A DNA stretch of 64,000 nt from Leifsonia sp. 466MF (lineage in GTDB: Bacteria; Actinomycetota; Actinomycetes; Actinomycetales; Microbacteriaceae): positions 1-64,000 of the forward strand of contig NZ_LT629696.1 in the NCBI RefSeq assembly GCF_900100265.1, in the 5' to 3' direction. The first letter of the stretch is position 1. Each line of letters opens with the position of its first letter. Below, piece after piece: positions 59,028 to 64,000 of this stretch. The notes under the pieces are model-generated. The model was not told where the DNA came from, ran no database searches, and worked only from the letters and a program-made list of their open reading frames with translations. A program made the translations under genes and the position numbers.

Positions 59028-59058
59028 ATGTACTGTTACAAGTAAATGTATAGTTACA
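59028..59058. promoter_or_regulatory. Tandem ATGTA-N4-TACA operators
   Basis: ATGTACTGTTACA (59028-59040) and ATGTATAGTTACA (59046-59058) are direct repeats 18 bp apart. Each is a half-palindrome ATGTA-N4-TACA, completed to TACAT only in the second. They fill the 55-bp gap between the divergent regulators and suit a MarR-type dimer. Confidence 0.65.
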
Positions 59059-59061
59059 TGC

Positions 59062-59763
59062 ATGAGCGATGGACGTCAAGAGGATCCGCCGATTCCGCCA
59101 GAGGCGGACATCGTCGCCATGGTCGAGAACGCACTGCTCGCGGTGCGCCGCGACCAGTCGCGGAGGCGCCCGCCGTGGGCCGACGGAATGCCCCACGGCC
59201 ATGGGCACCACGGGGGTCGTGGCGGCCACTGGGGCAGCGGTCCCTTCGGTGCAGGACCGTTCGGGGCCGGTCCCTTCGCCCCCGGGTCGGGCGGGTCCGG
59301 GGCCGCGCCGGGCGGTCCCGGTGCACCGGCCGGCGCGCCCTTCGGCGACTCCGCGCGCCCCGGTCCCGGACGCCGGGGCCGCGACGGCTCCCTCGGCCGC
59401 ATCGCCCGGGTGCGGATGCTCGAGGCGCTGGAGGGGGCAGAGGCCGACGGTCGCAGCCTGTCGGTGAGCGGCGTGGCCGAGGCCATCGGCGTCGACCAGC
59501 CACGCGCGAGCCGCCTGGTGCAGGAGGGAGTGGAGCGGGGACTCGTGCGTCGGGTGCCGGACCCGTCAGACGCGCGGCGTGCGCTCATCCAGCTCACCAC
59601 CTCCGGAAAGGCTCAGCTGACCGAGCTGCGGTCGCACCGCCGCTCCGCGGTCGAGGCGGCGCTGTCGGCGTTCACGCCGGAGGAGGCACGCACCTTCGCC
59701 GAGCTCTTCGACCGCTTCGTGCGGGCGTGGCCGCGCCCCGGCGAGAGGGACGCTGAGAGCTGA
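59062..59763 (+). CDS. MarR-family regulator with Gly/His-rich N-terminus
   Basis: 233 residues. An acidic helix (EADIVAMVENALLAVRRDQ), then a Gly/His/Pro-rich low-complexity stretch (PHGHGHHGGRGGHWG, repeats of GPFGAGPF), then a MarR winged helix: RIARVRMLEALEGAEADGRSLSVSGVAEAIGVDQPRASRLVQEGVERGLVRRVPDPSDARRALIQLT. Starts 3 nt after the operators. The neighbour on the other strand has the same unusual composition, so the pair may act together or antagonise each other. Confidence 0.8.
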   Translation: MSDGRQEDPPIPPEADIVAMVENALLAVRRDQSRRRPPWADGMPHGHGHHGGRGGHWGSGPFGAGPFGAGPFAPGSGGSGAAPGGPGAPAGAPFGDSARPGPGRRGRDGSLGRIARVRMLEALEGAEADGRSLSVSGVAEAIGVDQPRASRLVQEGVERGLVRRVPDPSDARRALIQLTTSGKAQLTELRSHRRSAVEAALSAFTPEEARTFAELFDRFVRAWPRPGERDAES

Positions 59764-59913
59764 CCGCATCCTCTTGCCGCCGCCCCGGCCGCTCCCTATC
59801 CTGGGGCCCTCCCGGCTCGCGGGCGACGGCGCACCCGGTCGCATGAACCGCCTCACCTCGCTTCGCTGACGATCGTCGTCGAGCGGCCGGCGAGTTCAGA
59901 GACGAGACCCGCG

Positions 59914-60639
59914 ATGACCGATAACGCCGCTTCCTCTCCCACCGTCGTGCTCGTGCACGGCGCCTTCGCCGACGCCGGCAGCTGGGCGGGGGTGGTCGAA
60001 CTCCTGCTCGCCGAGGGCGTGAAGGTGCAGGCGCCCGCGAACCCGCTGCGCGGCCTGGCCGCCGACGCCGCCTACGTCCGCAGCGTGATCGAGCAGATCG
60101 AGGGTCCGGTGCTGGCCGTCGGCCACTCCTACGGCGGCGCCGTGATCACGAACGCCACGACCGGTCTCGCCAACGTGCGCGGCCTCGTCTACGTCGCCGC
60201 GTTCGCGCCGGACGAGGGGGAGGCGCTCGGGGATGTGGAGGCCGGCTCGACGGACAGCGTGCTGAACGCGGCGCTCAAGCCGGCGACGTATCCGACCGAC
60301 GGCGAGCCCGCTCCAGAGCTCTACGTCGACCCGGCGCGGTTCCACGAGGCGTTCGCCAGCGACCTGCCGCCGGACCAGTCGGCCGTGCTCGGGGCGTCGC
60401 AGCGGCCCGTCGCCGCGGCCGCTTTCGCCGAGAAGACGGGGTCGCCCGCGTGGAAGACCCTCCCGTCGTGGGCCGTCGTCGCCGCGGGCGACAAGGCGGC
60501 CGGCGCCGATGTGATCCGCTCGATGGCCGAGCGGGCGGGCGCCGATGCGATCGAGCTGGAGGGCTCGCACGTGATCATGATCTCGCAGCCGCGCGCCGTG
60601 ACCGACCACATCCTCCGCGCGCTCAAAGCGGTCTCCTGA
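59914..60639 (+). CDS. Alpha/beta hydrolase (EstC-like)
   Basis: 241 residues. VVLVHGAFADAGSW, nucleophile VGHSYGGAV and late SHVIMISQPRAVTDHI are the catalytic positions of the small esterase/methylesterase group. It removes an acyl or methyl ester from a small molecule. The ATG follows an unstructured 150-bp gap. The stop TGA overlaps the next ATG by one base. Confidence 0.82.
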   Translation: MTDNAASSPTVVLVHGAFADAGSWAGVVELLLAEGVKVQAPANPLRGLAADAAYVRSVIEQIEGPVLAVGHSYGGAVITNATTGLANVRGLVYVAAFAPDEGEALGDVEAGSTDSVLNAALKPATYPTDGEPAPELYVDPARFHEAFASDLPPDQSAVLGASQRPVAAAAFAEKTGSPAWKTLPSWAVVAAGDKAAGADVIRSMAERAGADAIELEGSHVIMISQPRAVTDHILRALKAVS

Positions 60640-60998
60640 TGTCGGATGCGCTTGCGGGCAAGCTGCGGCGGACGGAGGTGCAGCATCAGCCGTCGTCGAT
60701 CCCCGGGCGCGAGATCGTCCAGGTGCTGACCGAGATCCCCGTCGGGGTGGAGTCGGGCTGGCACATCCACCCCGGTGAGGAGGTCGGCTACATCCTCGCC
60801 GGGTCGGTGGAGATGCGCATCCGCGACTGGCCGACGCTGCACCTGAACGCGGGCGACGGGTTCCTCATCCCGCCCGGCACGCCGCACAACGCGCTGGATG
60901 TGGGGCCGGGCACCGGAGAGATGCTCTCGACGTACATCGTGGAGGTGGGGGAGCCGCTCGCCGTCTTCGTCGACGAGGGCGATCCCGTCGTGGACTGA
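60639..60998 (+). CDS. Cupin-domain protein
   Basis: 119 residues, one small cupin: GWHIHPGEEVGYILAGSVEMRI holds the first metal motif and GDGFLIPPGTPHNALDVG the second. Coupled to the esterase gene (TGATG). The pair probably acts on one small molecule, with the cupin as dioxygenase, isomerase or sensor. Confidence 0.8.
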   Translation: MSDALAGKLRRTEVQHQPSSIPGREIVQVLTEIPVGVESGWHIHPGEEVGYILAGSVEMRIRDWPTLHLNAGDGFLIPPGTPHNALDVGPGTGEMLSTYIVEVGEPLAVFVDEGDPVVD

Positions 60999-61013
60999 GC
61001 CGGGCCCCGCCCG

Positions 61014-62444
61014 TCAGGCGGCGGACCGGCGCGGCGCCCGCACCGGCAGCAGCAGCGCGAGACCCGCCGCCAGCACGAGCACGATTGCGAGGATGCCCCA
61101 GTACTGCGCTCCGCCGACCGCCACGAACACCGCGAACAGCGTCGGCGCCAGGAACGACACCGCGCGACCGGTCGTCGCGTAGAGCCCGAACACCTCGCCC
61201 TCGCGCCCGGCCGGCGTCACCCGCGCGAGGAACGTGCGGCTGGCCGACTGCGCCGGCCCGACGAAGAGGCAGAGCACCAGGCCGCCCACCCAGAACGCGG
61301 CAGCGCCGAGGTCGTGCGTGAAGAACACCGCCAGGCCGGCGACGATCAGTCCGATGAGCGACGTCACGATGACCGACTTGGGGCCGAACCGGTCGTCCAG
61401 CCGGCCGGACAGCAGCGTGCTGACGCCGGCGACGACGTTGGCCGCGATGGCGAAGATGATGACCTGTCCGCTGGTGAACCCGAAGGTGCCTTGGGCGAGG
61501 ATGCCGCCGAACGTGAACACGCCGACCAGGCCGTCCCGGAACAGGGCGGACGCGATCAGGAAGAGGACGGTGTTCCGGCTCTCCTTCCAGAGCTTGCCGA
61601 TGTCGCGCACGAGCACCGCGTACGACCGGAAGAAGCCCACGCGTGGGGTGCGCGCGTTCGGCGGGATCTCCGGCACGACGAACAGCACGGGGAGCGAGAA
61701 GATCAGCGTCCACGCCGCCGCGATCAGCGCGATGATGCGGATGTTGAGGCCGTCCTCGGTCGGGACATGCAGCAGACCGCCCGAGCCCGTCACCATCCCG
61801 AAGTACACGATGAGGAGCAGGACGATGCCGCCCAGATACCCGGCGCCCCAGCCGAACCCGCTCACGCGCCCGACCGTCTTCGGCGTCGACACCTGCACCA
61901 GCATCGCGTTGTAGTTGACGGTCGCGATCTCGTAGAACACCGTCCCGATCGCCACAAGCGCGACGCCGAGCAGGAAGTACGACGGCTCGCCGACGACGAA
62001 GAACATGGATGCGGTGACCAGCACCACGACGCCGGTGTTGACCCCCAGCCACAGCTTGCGGCGTCCCGACCCGTCCGTGCGCTGGCCGAGCACGGGAGCG
62101 AGCAGGGCCACGACCGCGCCGGCGATGCCGACGCCCCACGCCAGCCCGCTCGACAGCACGGCGACAGCGGCGTCGTACGCGGCATGCGCCGGTCCTGATG
62201 TACTGGCCTCGGCATCCCGAGCCGCCACGATCGAGGGCGAGACGAAGAGGCTGCTGGTCAGGTAGACGGTGAACACGAAGGTCGTGATGACCGCGTTGAA
62301 GGCGGCTCCGCCCCAGTCCCAGGCCGCCCAGGCGACCACCCACCCGCGGGGGATGCGGCGGTCGGTCGCGCTGTCGGCGAAGAGCGGGCTCGCGGTCGTC
62401 ACCAGGGCGTCGCCGTCGACGCCGCGGGGTTCGGCACCTGTCAT
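61014..62444 (-). CDS. UMF1-type MFS transporter
   Basis: 476 residues with about 12-14 membrane segments of the UMF1/Atg22-like MFS group: WAAWDWGGAAFNAVITTFVFTVYLT, GAVVALLAPVLGQRTDGSGRRKLWLG (motif A) and FYEIATVNYNAMLVQVSTP. The last half has SGQVIIFAIAANVVAGVSTLLSGRLDDRFG. Substrate unknown; relatives export or carry amino acids and other metabolites. Weak Shine-Dalgarno for ATG 62444. Confidence 0.8.
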   Translation of the reverse strand: MTGAEPRGVDGDALVTTASPLFADSATDRRIPRGWVVAWAAWDWGGAAFNAVITTFVFTVYLTSSLFVSPSIVAARDAEASTSGPAHAAYDAAVAVLSSGLAWGVGIAGAVVALLAPVLGQRTDGSGRRKLWLGVNTGVVVLVTASMFFVVGEPSYFLLGVALVAIGTVFYEIATVNYNAMLVQVSTPKTVGRVSGFGWGAGYLGGIVLLLIVYFGMVTGSGGLLHVPTEDGLNIRIIALIAAAWTLIFSLPVLFVVPEIPPNARTPRVGFFRSYAVLVRDIGKLWKESRNTVLFLIASALFRDGLVGVFTFGGILAQGTFGFTSGQVIIFAIAANVVAGVSTLLSGRLDDRFGPKSVIVTSLIGLIVAGLAVFFTHDLGAAAFWVGGLVLCLFVGPAQSASRTFLARVTPAGREGEVFGLYATTGRAVSFLAPTLFAVFVAVGGAQYWGILAIVLVLAAGLALLLPVRAPRRSAA

Positions 62445-62590
62445 AGCCACAGCGTAGGGCGTGGCGGGGAACGGCCGGTGAACGGCGCGGCTCCGCGACC
62501 GCACGGTGGCCTTTTGGGTGGCCGCACGGATTCAGCCCACCGCTGGGCCACCGGTATCGTGACGAGCACCCGACCCGTGGAGGTTCCATC

Positions 62591-63556
62591 GTGAGTACCG
62601 CCTCGTCCGCCCCGAACCCGTACGCCTGGGTGCGGCACCTGCTGCCCCGCGTGGTGATCGGCGCGCTGATCGCCGCCGCCCTCGTCGGCGTCTACGCCGT
62701 CATCCTCGGCCGGTTCGACGACACCTGCTGGCGGCTGATCGGCACCATCGCCCTGTTCGTCTTCTTCGCCCTGATCTCCTGGTACGACGCCGACGTCTCG
62801 GCGCGGCGGGCGTCGTGGTTCGGCGCGGTCAGCGTCGTCACGTCGGTGTACCTGTTCGGGATCGGGCTGTGGAAGGTGTGGGTCCCCGACGTGCAGCCGG
62901 TCGACGGCCTGTACGGGTCCGACGGCTACGACCCGTGGTGGCAGCCGTTCTCCTGGTTCCTGCTCGTGCTGGTGACGCGGATCGGCCTGCTCCACATCCA
63001 CCTGGTGCTGAACACGCAGCGCCGGTTCACCGGGCCGATCATGAGCAAGGTGACGGTGGCGACCCTCGTGCTCGTCGGGCTGCTCACCGCCGGACTGTCG
63101 CTGCCGCTGATCTGGACGCACGTCGACTTCGGCGAGACGTACTGGCGTCTGGTGGCCGTGGTGGCGATTCTGGATGCGCTCGGCACGGTGCTCATCCCGC
63201 TCACGTACTCGCTGTTCGGGCCGAAGGCGGTGCGCCCTGCGCCGGCACCCTATGCCGGTCCGGGCGCGATGCCGTACGCGCCGCCGCCCGTGCAGGCTCC
63301 CGCCCAGGGTCCGACGTTCGCGCCGGCCGCGGCGCCGGCTGCTACTCCCGGCTGGACGCCGACCGCTCCGCCCACGCCCGTTGCGGCACCGGCACCCGCC
63401 GCCGCGCCTGCCTCCGCCGCGGCGCCCGTCTCCGCATATCCGCGCCTCGACGCCTCGGCGGGACTCCGGCTCGAATGGCCGCGCTACATCAACGGCCAGC
63501 CGCTCCCCGCGCGTCCCGACGGCTCGCCGGACTTCACCGGGGTGGTCGGCTACTGA
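62591..63556 (+). CDS. Six-helix membrane protein with Ala/Pro tail
   Basis: 321 residues. Six membrane segments to about residue 215 (VVIGALIAAALVGVYAV, TIALFVFFALISW, FGAVSVVTSVYLFGIG, FLLVLVTRIGLLHIHLV, VTVATLVLVGLLTAG, VVAILDALGTVLIPLTY), then an 85-residue Ala/Pro-rich tail and the conserved-looking end RLEWPRYINGQPLPARPDG. Family unknown. GGAGG lies before the GTG start. Confidence 0.65.
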   Translation: MSTASSAPNPYAWVRHLLPRVVIGALIAAALVGVYAVILGRFDDTCWRLIGTIALFVFFALISWYDADVSARRASWFGAVSVVTSVYLFGIGLWKVWVPDVQPVDGLYGSDGYDPWWQPFSWFLLVLVTRIGLLHIHLVLNTQRRFTGPIMSKVTVATLVLVGLLTAGLSLPLIWTHVDFGETYWRLVAVVAILDALGTVLIPLTYSLFGPKAVRPAPAPYAGPGAMPYAPPPVQAPAQGPTFAPAAAPAATPGWTPTAPPTPVAAPAPAAAPASAAAPVSAYPRLDASAGLRLEWPRYINGQPLPARPDGSPDFTGVVGY

Positions 63557-63560
63557 CCGC

Positions 63561-64000
63561 TCAGCGCGACGCGGGGAGGCTGTAGACCGTTCCCCGGTCG
63601 TCGCCGCGCACCTGCCGGTGCAGGTCCTCCATCGTGAGGTCGAGCTGGCTGGCCGTGCCTGCCGCTGCGGTCAGATCGCGCAGCAGACCGGCCGGCACCT
63701 CGCCGTCGTACTTGTAATAGATCTTGTGCTCGAGGCTGGCCCAGAAGTCCATCGCGACCGTCCGCAGCTGGATCTCCACCGGCACCAGCACCGGCCCGTC
63801 GCTGAGGAAGACGGGAACCTCGACGATCACGTGCAGGCTCTTGTACCCGTTCGACTTCGGATGCGCGATGTAGTCCTTCACGCGCAGCACCCGGACGTCG
63901 TCCTGCGCGGTCAGCAGGTCGAACACCCGGTACACGTCGGAGACGAAGCTGCACACGATCCGGATGCCGGCGATGTCGGTGATCGCCTCGCGGATCGCAT
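63561..64000 (-). CDS. RelA/SpoT-domain protein, 5' end outside window
   Basis: At least 146 residues; the frame runs off the right edge of the window. VYRVFDLLTAQDDVRVLRVKDYIAHPKSNGYKSLHVIVEV and VEIQLRTVAMDFWASLEHKIYYK are the (p)ppGpp synthetase core, including the SNGYKSLH and EIQLRT motifs. The small size of the tail suggests a RelQ/YjbM-type small alarmone synthetase rather than full-length RelA. Makes ppGpp or pppGpp from GDP/GTP and ATP. Confidence 0.82.
   Translation of the reverse strand, partial: AIREAITDIAGIRIVCSFVSDVYRVFDLLTAQDDVRVLRVKDYIAHPKSNGYKSLHVIVEVPVFLSDGPVLVPVEIQLRTVAMDFWASLEHKIYYKYDGEVPAGLLRDLTAAAGTASQLDLTMEDLHRQVRGDDRGTVYSLPASR

Overview
The window is GC-rich actinobacterial chromosome. 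Dense short-overlap operons, GTG starts, repeated TANNNT-N6-start (leaderless-type) promoters, LAxTG wall-sorting tails and a small DUF7882-like protein point to Microbacteriaceae, probably Leifsonia or a close relative (inference). There is no phage, plasmid, IS element, CRISPR array or rRNA; one tRNA-Gly(CCC) is present. Most of the window is accessory metabolism, small regulators and cell-surface genes.

Layout. 1-4.2 kb: an L-arabinose catabolic operon araB-araD-araA behind a palindromic operator. 4.2-12.7 kb: a TetR/aldo-keto reductase divergon with twin operators, an LCP-family cell-wall protein, a divergent MFS/LysR pair, an LtrA-type membrane protein, a TerC/Alx manganese exporter under a yybP-ykoY riboswitch, and a frameshifted SDR. 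12.8-15.3 kb: a SipW-type surface module (two exported substrates, a Ser/His signal peptidase, one LAxTG protein). 16-23 kb: a LuxR regulator, a four-gene oxidoreductase operon, a TetR/membrane protein pair and an AraC regulator. 23-31 kb: an apparent ECF41/SigJ sigma regulon comprising the sigma gene, two NmrA-like reductases, an MFS exporter, an NDH-2 translationally coupled to an unusual cytochrome b, and two stand-alone proteins resembling the sigma factor's own C-terminal domain. 31-43 kb: small housekeeping-like proteins, a 1295-residue DUF11 surface protein, PASTA/excalibur protein, DUF2207 protein, and a CGNR regulator. 42-46.6 kb: an ABC-F ATPase with a leader-peptide attenuator, a VOC protein that shares operators with the CGNR gene, an XRE regulator/hydrolase divergon and the tRNA. 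46.7-57.4 kb: a methyltransferase, a seven-bladed YVTN surface protein, an amino-acid permease, a Dcu transporter with an M20 peptidase, dcd and a GH16-like protein. 57.5-64 kb: idi coupled to a His-rich MarR protein divergent from a second MarR protein, a hydrolase-cupin pair, a UMF1-type transporter, and the end of a RelA/SpoT-domain protein cut by the window edge.

How the parts work together. The strongest system-level signals are regulatory. First, four promoters of the form TGTCACA-N12-GNYCGGTCR lie around the ECF41-like sigma gene and define a self-contained redox regulon. Second, four copies of an asymmetric RTAACC..YCWAA..RGTTAY operator lie in front of the CGNR gene and the VOC gene. 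Third, an 11-bp direct repeat of GGGTGAA lies in front of three surface-protein loci. Fourth, RNA-based controls precede terC (Mn riboswitch) and the ABC-F gene (10-codon leader plus mutually exclusive hairpins). All of this was read by eye from the sequence and by family recognition; no database search was run.
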